Shown piece after piece: positions 19,012-27,508 of a stretch of DNA of 64,000 bases. The stretch covers positions 62,001-126,000 of the forward strand of contig JAGTRM010000005.1 in assembly GCA_018261735.1 (NCBI GenBank). Direction: 5' to 3'. Position 1 is the first letter of the stretch; every line of letters begins with the position of its first letter. The translations under genes and the position numbers were made by a program. The notes beneath the pieces are model-generated. The model was given only the letters and a program-made list of their open reading frames with translations, made no database searches and was not told where the DNA came from. Origin of the DNA: Pseudomonadota bacterium. GTDB lineage: Bacteria; Pseudomonadota; Gammaproteobacteria; Burkholderiales; Chitinibacteraceae.

Positions 19012-19590
19012 ATGTTTCAAGTACGAATCCACGGCCGTGGCGGCCAAGGGGTAGTGACGGGGGCTGAAATGCTCTCGATCGCTGCCTTTTTGGAGGGGCG
19101 CAATGCTCAAGCTTTCCCAAGCTTTGGCTCCGAGCGCACCGGTGCGCCGGTGGTTGCATTCTGCCGTATTGATGACAAGGAAATCCGCCTGCGCGAGCCG
19201 ATCATCGAACCGGATGCACTCATCATCCAGGATCCGACCTTGCTGTTCCAGGTGGATGTCTTCGCCGGCCTGAAGAGCGAAGGCTACATCATCATCAACA
19301 CCAACAAGAGCTTCGAGGAACTGGGTTTGGGCGATTTCGCCAAAAAATTCCGTCCCGAACGCCTGTTGACCGTCTCGGCCACCGATCTCGCGCTGAAGCA
19401 CGTCGGTCGCCCGGTGCCAAATGTACCGCTGCTCGGCGCCTTCGCGGCCGCCTCCGGCCTGATCTCGATCGATTCCGTCGCCGCCGCCATCCGCGACAAA
19501 TTCTCCGGCAAGGTCGCCGCCGGCAACATTGCCGCCGCTACCGAAGCCTACAACATCGCCCAAGCCGCGCAGGAGGTCACCCATGCTTAA
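19012..19590 (+). CDS. 2-oxoacid:acceptor oxidoreductase, gamma subunit
   Basis: A 192-residue protein of the pyruvate/2-oxoacid oxidoreductase gamma family, with the N-terminal signature RIHGRGGQGVVTGAEMLSIA and FPSFGSERTGAPVVAF. In the OFOR complex this subunit contributes to CoA binding and catalytic-core assembly. An ideal ribosome binding site (AAGGAG, 8 bases spacing) precedes ATG 19012. It is the first gene of a tight four-gene operon and overlaps the alpha gene by 8 bases. Confidence 0.93.
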   Translation: MFQVRIHGRGGQGVVTGAEMLSIAAFLEGRNAQAFPSFGSERTGAPVVAFCRIDDKEIRLREPIIEPDALIIQDPTLLFQVDVFAGLKSEGYIIINTNKSFEELGLGDFAKKFRPERLLTVSATDLALKHVGRPVPNVPLLGAFAAASGLISIDSVAAAIRDKFSGKVAAGNIAAATEAYNIAQAAQEVTHA

Positions 19591-20839
19591 GCAGACTGAA
19601 GGCTCCCACGCCGTTGCCGAAGCGGTCGGACTATGCCGCCCGGAAGTGATCTGTGCCTACCCGATTTCCCCGCAGACCCACATCGTTGAAGGTCTGGGAG
19701 AGATGGTCAAAGCCGGCGACATCCAGAATTGCGAGTACATCAACGTCGAATCCGAATTCGCCGCGATGTCGGTCGCGATCGGCTCATCCGCCGCCGGTGC
19801 TCGCACCTACACCGCCACCGCCTCGCAGGGCCTGTTGTTTATGGCCGAAGCCGTATACAACGCCTCGGGCCTCGGCCTGCCTATCGTGATGACCGTGGCC
19901 AACCGCGCCATCGGTGCGCCGATCAACATCTGGAACGACCACACCGATTCGATGTCGCAACGTGACTGCGGCTGGATCCAGATCTTCGCCGAAAACAACC
20001 AGGAAGCGCTCGACCTGCATATCCAGGCCTTCAAGCTGGCTGAAGAACTCAGCCTGCCGGTGATGGTGTGCATGGACGGCTTCATCCTGACCCACGCCTA
20101 CGAACGCGTCGACATGCCGAGCCAGGAACAGGTCGATGCATTCCTGCCGCCGTACGTGCCGCGCCAGGTGCTCGATCCGGCCAGCCCGGTCTCGATCGGC
20201 GCGATGGTCGGTCCGGAAGCCTTTACCGAAGTGCGCTATCTGGCGCACGCCAAGCAGATGCAGGCGCTGGAGCTGATCCCGAAAATCTCCACCGAATTCA
20301 AGGAAATCTTTGCCCGCGAATCCGGCGGCCTGATCCGTCCATACAAGCTCGACGATGCCGAAACCGTGGTCATCGCGCTGGGCTCGGTGCTGGGCACGAT
20401 TAAGGACACCATCGACGAGATGCGCGAAGACGGCATCAAGATCGGCGTGCTCGGCATCACTTCGTTCCGTCCATTCCCGATTGCAGCGATCCGCCGCGCG
20501 CTGTCGCATGCGCGCCGCATCGTGGTGCTGGAGAAGAGTCTGGCCGTGGGTATCGGCGGCATCGTCGCCACCGACGTGCGTCTGGCCATGGACGGCCTCG
20601 ACACCAAGATCTACACCGTGGTTGCTGGCCTCGGTGGTCGCAACATCCTGCGCAGCTCGCTGCACCGCGTATTCCGTCAGGCCATGCACGACCAACTCGA
20701 ACCGCTGCACTTCCTCGATCTGGAATGGAACAGCGTCAACCGCGAACTGGAACGCGAGCGCAAATCGCGCCGTTCCGGTCCGATCGCCGAAAACATTTTG
20801 CGCGACATCGGCAAAGTGCGTTCCGGCAGCATGGGTTAA
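19583..20839 (+). CDS. 2-oxoacid:acceptor oxidoreductase, alpha subunit (PorA-like)
   Basis: A 418-residue alpha subunit with the pyrimidine-binding domain of the TPP enzyme (AYPISPQTHIVEGLGE near the start, then ESEFAAMSVAIGSSAAGAR and TASQGLLFM) and the C-terminal transketolase-like domain (LGSVLGTIKDTIDEM, SFRPFP). The closest remembered relatives are PorA subunits of heteromeric pyruvate:ferredoxin oxidoreductases and PadG of phenylglyoxylate dehydrogenase. ATG 19583 follows AGGAGG by 6 bases. Substrate specificity cannot be fixed from sequence; pyruvate is favoured by the beta subunit and the neighbouring pyruvate uptake genes. Confidence 0.92.
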   Translation: MLKQTEGSHAVAEAVGLCRPEVICAYPISPQTHIVEGLGEMVKAGDIQNCEYINVESEFAAMSVAIGSSAAGARTYTATASQGLLFMAEAVYNASGLGLPIVMTVANRAIGAPINIWNDHTDSMSQRDCGWIQIFAENNQEALDLHIQAFKLAEELSLPVMVCMDGFILTHAYERVDMPSQEQVDAFLPPYVPRQVLDPASPVSIGAMVGPEAFTEVRYLAHAKQMQALELIPKISTEFKEIFARESGGLIRPYKLDDAETVVIALGSVLGTIKDTIDEMREDGIKIGVLGITSFRPFPIAAIRRALSHARRIVVLEKSLAVGIGGIVATDVRLAMDGLDTKIYTVVAGLGGRNILRSSLHRVFRQAMHDQLEPLHFLDLEWNSVNRELERERKSRRSGPIAENILRDIGKVRSGSMG

Positions 20840-20855
20840 CGAGGAGATTTCAGAC

Positions 20856-21854
20856 ATGGCATACCAACCACTCAAGTTTTACCAGACCGGCACCTTCACC
20901 ATCGGCAACCGCCTGCTGCCGCCGGAGCAGCGCTCGGTGCAATCCGAAATCGAACGCACCAACTCGCTGAACTCGGGCCATCGCGCTTGCCAGGGCTGCG
21001 GCGAAGCGCTCGGCGCGCGTTATGCGATCGATGCCGCGATGAAGGCCACCGGCAACCAGATGATCGCGTGCAACGCCACCGGCTGCCTGGAAGTGTTCTC
21101 GACCCCGTATCCGGAAACCTCGTGGCAGATTCCCTGGATCCACTCGCTGTTCGGCAATACCGCAGCGGTTGCGACCGGCGTAGCAGCAGCGATGAAGGTC
21201 AAGGGTCGCAAGGAAGTGCGCGTGATCGCCCAGGGCGGCGACGGCGGCACGACCGACATCGGCTTCGGCTGTCTGTCCGGCATGTTCGAGCGCAACGATG
21301 ATGTGCTCTACATCTGCTACGACAACCAAGCCTACATGAATACCGGCGTGCAACGCTCGTCCGCCACGCCGCCGGCCGCACGCACCGCGACCACCATGCC
21401 GGTCGGCGAAGAGCCGGGCAATGCCTGGGGCCAAGGCAAGAACATGCCGCAACTCGCGATGGCGCACGGCATTCCCTATGTCGCCACCGCGACGGTCGCC
21501 GACCTGCACGATCTGGAAGCCAAGGTGAAGCGCGCGATGGAATTCCGCGGCGCGCGTTACATCCACATCTTCGTTCCCTGCCCGCTAGGCTGGGGCTCGG
21601 CCAGCCACGACACGATCCGTCTGGCACGGCTCGCCAAGGAAACCGGGCTGTTCCCGGTTTATGAAGCGGAACATGGCGAAGTGGTCAATGTTTCCCCGAT
21701 CCGCGTGAAAACGCCGGTCGAGGAATACCTGAAGCCGCAACGCCGTTTCGCCCACCTGTTTGGCAAGCAGCCGAAGGTCGAGGTCATCGCCCGTTTCCAG
21801 GAAGTGGCCGACCGCAACATCCGCAAGTTCGGCTTGATCGCCGAAGCCAAGTAA
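20856..21854 (+). CDS. 2-oxoacid:acceptor oxidoreductase, TPP-binding beta subunit (PorB-like)
   Basis: This 332-residue subunit binds thiamine diphosphate through GDGGTTDIGFGCLSG and the following CYDNQAYMNTG. It also has cysteines for a [4Fe-4S] cluster (CQGCGEAL, CNATGCLEV, and the Cys in ICYDN). The NATGCLEVFSTPYPETSW and MNTGVQRSSATPP stretches strongly resemble pyruvate-type PorB. The ATG at 20856 follows GAGGAG, 17 bases after the alpha stop. A longer upstream frame only overlaps the alpha gene. With alpha and gamma it forms the catalytic core producing acyl-CoA, CO2 and reduced carrier. Confidence 0.93.
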   Translation: MAYQPLKFYQTGTFTIGNRLLPPEQRSVQSEIERTNSLNSGHRACQGCGEALGARYAIDAAMKATGNQMIACNATGCLEVFSTPYPETSWQIPWIHSLFGNTAAVATGVAAAMKVKGRKEVRVIAQGGDGGTTDIGFGCLSGMFERNDDVLYICYDNQAYMNTGVQRSSATPPAARTATTMPVGEEPGNAWGQGKNMPQLAMAHGIPYVATATVADLHDLEAKVKRAMEFRGARYIHIFVPCPLGWGSASHDTIRLARLAKETGLFPVYEAEHGEVVNVSPIRVKTPVEEYLKPQRRFAHLFGKQPKVEVIARFQEVADRNIRKFGLIAEAK

Positions 21855-21872
21855 GCGCGAGGAATAGAGAGA

Positions 21873-23510
21873 ATGAACAAGGAAATCAACAAGCCGTTCG
21901 CGATTACGCTGGACGTAGGCTCGTCGCTGGCCAACAAGACCGGCAGCTGGCGCACCTTCAAGCCGGTTTACCTGCAGCGCATGCCGCCGTGCAACAACGC
22001 CTGCCCGGCCGGCGAGAACACGCAAGGCTGGCTGTACCACGCCGAATCGGGCGACTACCACCAGGCCTGGAAGACACTGACCGAAGAAAATCCGCTGCCG
22101 GCAGTGATGGGTCGCGTGTGCTACCACCCGTGCGAAAACGCCTGCAACCGCGGCCAGCTCGATTCGGCCGTCGGCATCAACTCGGTCGAACGCTTTCTCG
22201 GCGACGAGGCACTGAAACTCGAGTGGCAATTCGACAAGCCAGCCAAGGAAAGCGGCAAACGCGTGCTGGTTGTTGGCGCCGGTCCGTCGGGCCTATCTGC
22301 AGCCTATCAACTACGTCGTCATGGCCACAGTGTCACCATCATGGAAGCCGGCCCATTCGCTGGCGGCATGATGCGTTTCGGCATTCCGTCGTACCGCCTA
22401 CCGCGCGAAGTACTCGACGGTGAAGTCCAGCGCATCGTCAACATGGGTGTCGAGCTCAAGCTCAACACCAAGGTCGACAACATTCTCGACACCATGAAGG
22501 AAGGCAAGTTCGACGCCACGTTCCTGGCAGTGGGCGCACATATCGGCAAGCGCACCAACATCCCGGCTTGTGAATCGTCCAAGATTCTCGACGCGGCGAC
22601 CGTGCTGCGCAGCATGGAAGGCGAAGAGAAGCCGATGCTGGGTCGGCGCGTGATCGTGTACGGTGGCGGCAATACCGCAATCGACGTGGCTCGGACCGCC
22701 AAGCGACTGGGTGCGGAAGAAACGATCATCGTCTACCGCCGTACCCGCGAAAAGATGCCGGCGCACGATTTCGAGGTTGAAGAGGCGCTCGAAGAAGGCG
22801 TGATGATGAAGTGGCTCTCAACCATCAAGAGCATGGAAGACGGCGCGATCACGGTCGAGAAGATGACGCTCGACGAGGAAGGCCGCCCCATCGCGACAGG
22901 CGAATTTGAAACACTGGAAGCCGATTCGCTGATCCTGGCACTGGGTCAGGACGTGGACCTCTCGCTGCTCGACGGCGTGCCTGGTCTGGAGATCAAGAAC
23001 GGCGTCGTCGTGGTCGGCAAGAACATGATGACAGGCCACGCCGGCATCTTCGCCGGCGGCGACATGGTGCCTTCCGACCGCACCGTTACTGTCGCTGTCG
23101 GCCACGGCAAGAAGGCCGCGCGCCATATCGATGCCTGGCTCAACGGCGGCGACTACGTGAAGCCACCAAAGAACGAGCTCGCCACCTTCGACAAGCTCAA
23201 TTCCTGGTACTACACCGACGCACCGAAAACCGTGCGCCCGACGCTCGACATCATCCGTCGCCAGACCAGCTTCGACGAAGTGGTGAGCGGCCTGGATGAG
23301 GGCACGGCCTTGTTTGAAGCGCGTCGTTGCCTGTCCTGCGGCAACTGCTTCGAGTGCGACAACTGCTACGGCGTCTGCCCGGACAACGCGGTGATCAAGC
23401 TCGGGCCAGGCAAGAAGTTCGAGTTCAACTACGACTACTGCAAGGGTTGCGGAATCTGCGTGGAAGAATGCCCGTGCGGCGCAATCAAGATGGTGCCGGA
23501 AGATATCTGA
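21873..23510 (+). CDS. Fused GltD-like FAD/NAD(P) and 2[4Fe-4S] ferredoxin subunit of the OFOR
   Basis: A 545-residue iron-sulfur flavoprotein. The N-terminal third has GltD-type cluster cysteines (CNNACPAG, CYHPCENACNRG), then an FAD site GAGPSG near residue 135 and an NAD(P) site GGGNTAIDVA near 264. The last 60 residues form a ferredoxin-like domain with two cysteine clusters (CLSCGNCFECDNCYGVCP and CKGCGICVEECPCGAI). In phenylglyoxylate dehydrogenase the delta (ferredoxin) and epsilon (NAD) subunits are separate; here one chain seems to do both jobs, passing electrons between the catalytic core and NAD(P). It is last in the operon, 18 bases after beta, and is followed by a strong terminator. 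Confidence 0.9.
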   Translation: MNKEINKPFAITLDVGSSLANKTGSWRTFKPVYLQRMPPCNNACPAGENTQGWLYHAESGDYHQAWKTLTEENPLPAVMGRVCYHPCENACNRGQLDSAVGINSVERFLGDEALKLEWQFDKPAKESGKRVLVVGAGPSGLSAAYQLRRHGHSVTIMEAGPFAGGMMRFGIPSYRLPREVLDGEVQRIVNMGVELKLNTKVDNILDTMKEGKFDATFLAVGAHIGKRTNIPACESSKILDAATVLRSMEGEEKPMLGRRVIVYGGGNTAIDVARTAKRLGAEETIIVYRRTREKMPAHDFEVEEALEEGVMMKWLSTIKSMEDGAITVEKMTLDEEGRPIATGEFETLEADSLILALGQDVDLSLLDGVPGLEIKNGVVVVGKNMMTGHAGIFAGGDMVPSDRTVTVAVGHGKKAARHIDAWLNGGDYVKPPKNELATFDKLNSWYYTDAPKTVRPTLDIIRRQTSFDEVVSGLDEGTALFEARRCLSCGNCFECDNCYGVCPDNAVIKLGPGKKFEFNYDYCKGCGICVEECPCGAIKMVPEDI

Positions 23511-23536
23511 TCTTCCTTGCTGTCTGGCAGTTAAAC

Positions 23537-23570
23537 AAAACCGGCGATTTCATAGATCGCCGGTTTTTTT
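23537..23570. terminator. Intrinsic terminator between OFOR operon and yejA
   Basis: A 12-bp stem (23537-23548 with 23556-23567) around a 7-base loop is followed on the plus strand by a T run. It ends the OFOR operon and, with its A-rich left side, may also stop the convergent yejA transcript. Confidence 0.9.
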
Positions 23571-23588
23571 ATCGGTTTGCCAATCCGT

Positions 23589-25376
23589 CTACTTCACCCA
23601 CCACGTCTGCAACATCCAATCCGCCGGTTGGTAATACAGAGGCAACGGCTGCGGATAAGCCAGCCGGTTTTTCCACGCCGTGCGGTGGGTGGCGCTATAC
23701 CATTGCGGAATGATGTAGTAGCCGTGTCGCAACACCCGGTCCAGCGCATGCACCGCAGTCAGCCGTTCGGCGCGGGTTTGGCTGTTCACCACTGCATCGA
23801 TCAACTTGTCCACCGCCGGGTCTTTCAAGCCGATCACGTTGCTGCTGCCTTTCTCGGTCGCGGCTTTGCTGCCGTAATAATCGTAGAGTTCGATGCCGGG
23901 GCTCTGCGTATCGCCAAAGCGCAGGCTGATCAGGTCGAAATCGAACTCGTCGAGCCGGCGCTGGTAGAGCGCGTAATCGACCTGGCGGCTTTTCACCGCG
24001 ATGCCAAGCTTGGCCAGATTGCGCTCGTATACGGCGAACACACGGCTCATGCTGCCGCCATCGTCCAGCCACTCGAACACGAACGGCTCGCCCTTGGCAT
24101 TGCGCAGCGCACCGTCGCGATAGGTCCATCCGGCTTGTGCCAGCAGATCACGCGCACGGCGCAGATTGTCTCGCAGCGAAGCAGGCGGATTGGTTGAAGG
24201 AGGTTGCGGTGCAGGACCAAACACCGACGGATCAAGCTGGCTACGCAGCGGGGTCAGGAGTTTCAATTCATCGGCCGAAGGCACACCGCTCGCGGCCAGG
24301 TCACCATTGGAATAAAAGCTGTCGATGCGCGTGTACTGGTTATAGAAGAGCTGGCGATTGAGCCATTCGAAATCCAGCGCCAGCCCAAGCGCCTCGCGCA
24401 CGCGTTTATCGGCAAACAGCGCCTTGCGTGTATTCAGCACAAAACCCTGCATGCCCGCCGTGTTGTGGTGAACAAAGGCCAAACGCTGCAACTCGCCAGA
24501 GCGGAACTTCGGCCCCTGATACTGGCGCGCCCAGTTGCGTGCGCTGTACTCGACCAGAAAATCGAACTCGCCAGCCTTGAAGGCTTCCAGCCGGGCCACG
24601 TCGTCCTTGTAGAAGCGGTAGGTAATGCGGCCAAAGTTGTATTGCCCGCGCCGCGCCGGATGCTCGCTCGCCCAGTAATCGGTGCGGCGCTGGTAGGTGA
24701 TGCTACGCCCCAGGTCAAAGCCGGCAATCGCATACGGTCCACTGGCAATGGGCGGCTCCAGCACAATCTGGTCGAGCGGCTTGCCGCCGCCCCATTTGCG
24801 CGAGAACACCGGCAGGCTGGCCACGGTCAGCGGCAATTCCGGATTGGCGCGGCGAAAGCGGTAGCGCACCGTACGCGCATCCACGATCTCAGTACCGGCA
24901 ACTTCGGTCAGCGCGGAGCGATAGGCCGGGCTCGCCGCCTTGCTGGTAAGCATGTCAAAGCTGTGTTTCACATCCGCAGCCAGCACCGCATCACCATTAT
25001 TGAAGCGCGCCGCAGGGTTGAGCCGGAACGTGGCCGACAGACCATCCGCCGCTACCTGCATGTCTTCGGCCAGCAGGCCATAGGCGCTCGCTGGCTCGTC
25101 CAGGCTGGACACCGCCAGCGATTCGAACATCAGGGGCGCCAAATTCGGCACTGCGGTGCCCTTGATCACGAATGGATTGAATGAATCGAAACTGGTGCGT
25201 CGGTCCGGATTGGGCAACACCAGCTCTCCTCCTTTGGGTGCCTGTGGATTCACATACTCGAAATGGCTGAAATTAACCGGGTATTTCGGCGTATAGCCGA
25301 GCGCCAGCGCGTGGCCGGCCAGCGCCAACCGGGAAACCAGCAACAGAATGGATAACAGCAATAGTCGGGTTTTCAT
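23589..25376 (-). CDS. yejA: Extracellular solute-binding protein, YejA-like (SBP family 5)
   Basis: A 595-residue periplasmic binding protein. It has a signal peptide (MKTRLLLLSILLLVSRLALA, cut near residue 24) and the SBP_bac_5 fold typical of peptide and nickel binding proteins. The start of the mature part (YTPKYPVNFSHFEYVNPQAPKGG) is characteristic of YejA. I chose ATG 25376 because it gives the signal peptide; the frame extends 32 codons upstream to 25472 without signal-like sequence. It probably feeds peptides to the YejBE/YejF parts located elsewhere in the window. Confidence 0.9.
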   Translation of the reverse strand: MKTRLLLLSILLLVSRLALAGHALALGYTPKYPVNFSHFEYVNPQAPKGGELVLPNPDRRTSFDSFNPFVIKGTAVPNLAPLMFESLAVSSLDEPASAYGLLAEDMQVAADGLSATFRLNPAARFNNGDAVLAADVKHSFDMLTSKAASPAYRSALTEVAGTEIVDARTVRYRFRRANPELPLTVASLPVFSRKWGGGKPLDQIVLEPPIASGPYAIAGFDLGRSITYQRRTDYWASEHPARRGQYNFGRITYRFYKDDVARLEAFKAGEFDFLVEYSARNWARQYQGPKFRSGELQRLAFVHHNTAGMQGFVLNTRKALFADKRVREALGLALDFEWLNRQLFYNQYTRIDSFYSNGDLAASGVPSADELKLLTPLRSQLDPSVFGPAPQPPSTNPPASLRDNLRRARDLLAQAGWTYRDGALRNAKGEPFVFEWLDDGGSMSRVFAVYERNLAKLGIAVKSRQVDYALYQRRLDEFDFDLISLRFGDTQSPGIELYDYYGSKAATEKGSSNVIGLKDPAVDKLIDAVVNSQTRAERLTAVHALDRVLRHGYYIIPQWYSATHRTAWKNRLAYPQPLPLYYQPADWMLQTWWVK

Positions 25377-25481
25377 ATCCGCATGATAAACCAGCACGCC
25401 GAAGATTCGGGTGCCCGTTACCAGCCGGGGCGCATTCAAGCCGGCATGGTAGAATCGGGCATCGCTCAACATCCTGCCGCC

Positions 25482-26162
25482 ATGCCCTACCTAGCCCTTG
25501 ATACTTCCACCGAACACCTCTCGATCGCCGTCAGCACCCCCGATGGCATCATCGGTCGCGATTGGCTTCTCGGCCAGAAACATGCCGAGCAGACCCTGCC
25601 GCGACTGGGCGAACTGCTCGCAGATTGCGGCCTGGGCATGGTCGATATCGAAGGCATTGCGTTCGGCAACGGACCGGGATCGTTCACCGGTTTGCGCATC
25701 GGCTGCGGCATTGCCCAGGGGCTGGCTTTTGCGCGCGATATTCCGCTGATCGGCATTTCCACGCTGAAAGCACTGGCGCAAGGCGCGCAGGCCGACAAGA
25801 TTGTGGCCTGCCTCGATGCACGCATGAATCAGGTCTATGCCGCGGCCTACCAGCGCGAAGGGCAAGGCTGGCGCGAGATCACCCCCGCCACCGTGTGCGA
25901 CCCGCACGTCCTGCCGCTACCGCCGGGCGAAGGATGGACCGGCGCCGGCAGTGGTTTTGCCGCCTATGGCCCGGCACTGGCAGAACGGTTCGGCCCCTGC
26001 CTCGCCGCAACGCTGCCGGCGCTGTTTCCCAAAGCCGCCGACATGCTGGCACTGGCATTGCCACGGTTTGCCGCAAAACAGGGACGCCCCGCGCACGAAG
26101 CGGAACTCGTCTACCTGCGCGACAAGGTCGCCCTGAAAACCAGCGAGCGAGCCAAGCCGTGA
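25482..26162 (+). CDS. tsaB: tRNA threonylcarbamoyladenosine biosynthesis protein TsaB
   Basis: A 226-residue ASKHA-fold protein with N-terminal LALDTSTEHLSIAV and the family signature GNGPGSFTGLRIG. TsaB is the scaffold that, with TsaC, TsaD and TsaE, makes the t6A37 modification of ANN-decoding tRNAs. ATG 25482 gives the family N terminus; the longer frame from 25383 overlaps the divergent yejA promoter. A TAGAAT -10-like element lies at 25450-25455. The stop overlaps the GTG start of rimI. Confidence 0.95.
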   Translation: MPYLALDTSTEHLSIAVSTPDGIIGRDWLLGQKHAEQTLPRLGELLADCGLGMVDIEGIAFGNGPGSFTGLRIGCGIAQGLAFARDIPLIGISTLKALAQGAQADKIVACLDARMNQVYAAAYQREGQGWREITPATVCDPHVLPLPPGEGWTGAGSGFAAYGPALAERFGPCLAATLPALFPKAADMLALALPRFAAKQGRPAHEAELVYLRDKVALKTSERAKP

Positions 26163-26596
26163 TCGTCCGCCCGCTGGTTTCCGCCGATCTGGATGCCTTG
26201 CTCACGCTCGATGCCGCGACCAATCCGCACCCATGGACAGCCGCGCAGTGGCAGGATTCACTGGCGCAGCATCTCAGTCTCGGACTGGAAGACAATGGCA
26301 CATTGACCGGCTTGGCCGTGGCGATGCCGTTGCCGGACGAGGCTGAATTGCTGCTGATCGCCGTTGACCCTGCACGGCAAGGGCATGGCCTGGGGCGGGA
26401 ACTGCTGGCCGCCCTGCAAACGGAACTGGCCGCCAGCAACCGGAAGAAACTCTTTCTGGAAGTACGGGCCTCGAACCAGCGCGCCCTGGGTTTCTACACT
26501 GCTGCAGGTCTGACCGAAATCGGGCGGCGAAAGAATTACTACCCCACGGCCGATGGCCGTGAAGATGCCCTGCTGCTGGCCGGAGAGTTGCCATGA
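26159..26596 (+). CDS. rimI: Ribosomal protein S18 alanine N-acetyltransferase RimI
   Basis: A 145-residue GNAT acetyltransferase with the acetyl-CoA loop [14 protein letters not shown] and the C-terminal [23 protein letters not shown]. RimI acetylates the N-terminal alanine of ribosomal protein bS18. The start is a GTG at 26159 that overlaps the tsaB stop (GTGA), giving translational coupling; the open frame runs far upstream but only shadows tsaB. The tsaB-rimI-udg order is common in betaproteobacteria. Confidence 0.93.
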   Translation: MIVRPLVSADLDALLTLDAATNPHPWTAAQWQDSLAQHLSLGLEDNGTLTGLAVAMPLPDEAELLLIAVDPARQGHGLGRELLAALQTELAASNRKKLFLEVRASNQRALGFYTAAGLTEIGRRKNYYPTADGREDALLLAGELP

Positions 26597-27474
26597 ACCG
26601 CCGCGCCCTGATCCTGGAAGAATTGCAACTTGCGCCTTTGTGGGTGCGGCGTGAACTGTTGCAGACCGCAGCCCCCGAGCCGGAAAAAACCGCTCCCCAA
26701 GCCGCCGACGAGAAACCCGTTCCCGGAATGGAAACGCCGGCACGCCACCCGCTGCCCGCCGTCGCGCGCGCAGCCAACAAGGCACTGGCGCCGCTGATCA
26801 ATTCCCAGGAAAAACCACTCGCAGCGACACCGGCCACACCCAAGACCGGAGAAACGCCGGAGCAGGACGATACTCGCGCGCGCGCCATTGCCGGCATGGA
26901 CTGGAACGTCCTGCAATCCGCGGTCAGCGAGTGTACGGCTTGCGCTCTGTGCAAAACCCGCCAACAGGTGGTATTCGGCGTGGGCAACCCGCATCCGGAG
27001 CTGGTCGTGGTTGGCGAAGCGCCGGGCGAGGAGGAAGACCGCCAGGGCGAACCGTTCGTGGGCCGCGCCGGCAAGCTGCTCGACAACATGCTCGCGGCCA
27101 TTGGCGAAAAGCGCGGCGAACGTGTCTATATCGCCAACGTGCTCAAATGCCGCCCGCCCTCCAACCGCAACCCGTTACCCGCGGAAATCGCCCTGTGCGC
27201 ACCCTTCCTGCAACGTCAGCTGGAACTGCTCGCGCCCAAGGCCATTCTCGCCGCAGGGCGCTTCGCGGCCCAACTGCTGCTGGGCACGGAAGCGCCGCTT
27301 TCCGCGTTGCGAGGCAAACCTCATCAGTGGCATGGCATTCCGGTGGTCGTGACCTACCATCCGGCTTATTTGCTGCGCAACCTGCCGGACAAATCCAAGA
27401 GCTGGGATGACTTGCTCCGCGTGCGGCAGATACTGGACAGCATCCCCACTACCAAACCCGGCAATAACGAATAG
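26593..27474 (+). CDS. Family 4 uracil-DNA glycosylase
   Basis: A 293-residue protein. The first 90 residues are a proline/alanine-rich, poorly conserved linker. The catalytic domain has the iron-sulfur Cys pair in CTACALC, motif [33 protein letters not shown] and the C-terminal HPAYLLRN. These are hallmarks of the type 4 (thermostable-type) UDG that removes uracil from DNA. The ATG overlaps the rimI stop by four bases. An alternative reading as the DNA-polymerase-related UDG homologue of phage SPO1 type is less fitting. Confidence 0.92.
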   Translation: MNRRALILEELQLAPLWVRRELLQTAAPEPEKTAPQAADEKPVPGMETPARHPLPAVARAANKALAPLINSQEKPLAATPATPKTGETPEQDDTRARAIAGMDWNVLQSAVSECTACALCKTRQQVVFGVGNPHPELVVVGEAPGEEEDRQGEPFVGRAGKLLDNMLAAIGEKRGERVYIANVLKCRPPSNRNPLPAEIALCAPFLQRQLELLAPKAILAAGRFAAQLLLGTEAPLSALRGKPHQWHGIPVVVTYHPAYLLRNLPDKSKSWDDLLRVRQILDSIPTTKPGNNE

Positions 27475-27508
27475 ACTGCAATTAACCGCAGAGAAAATTC
27501 GAGCCCCC

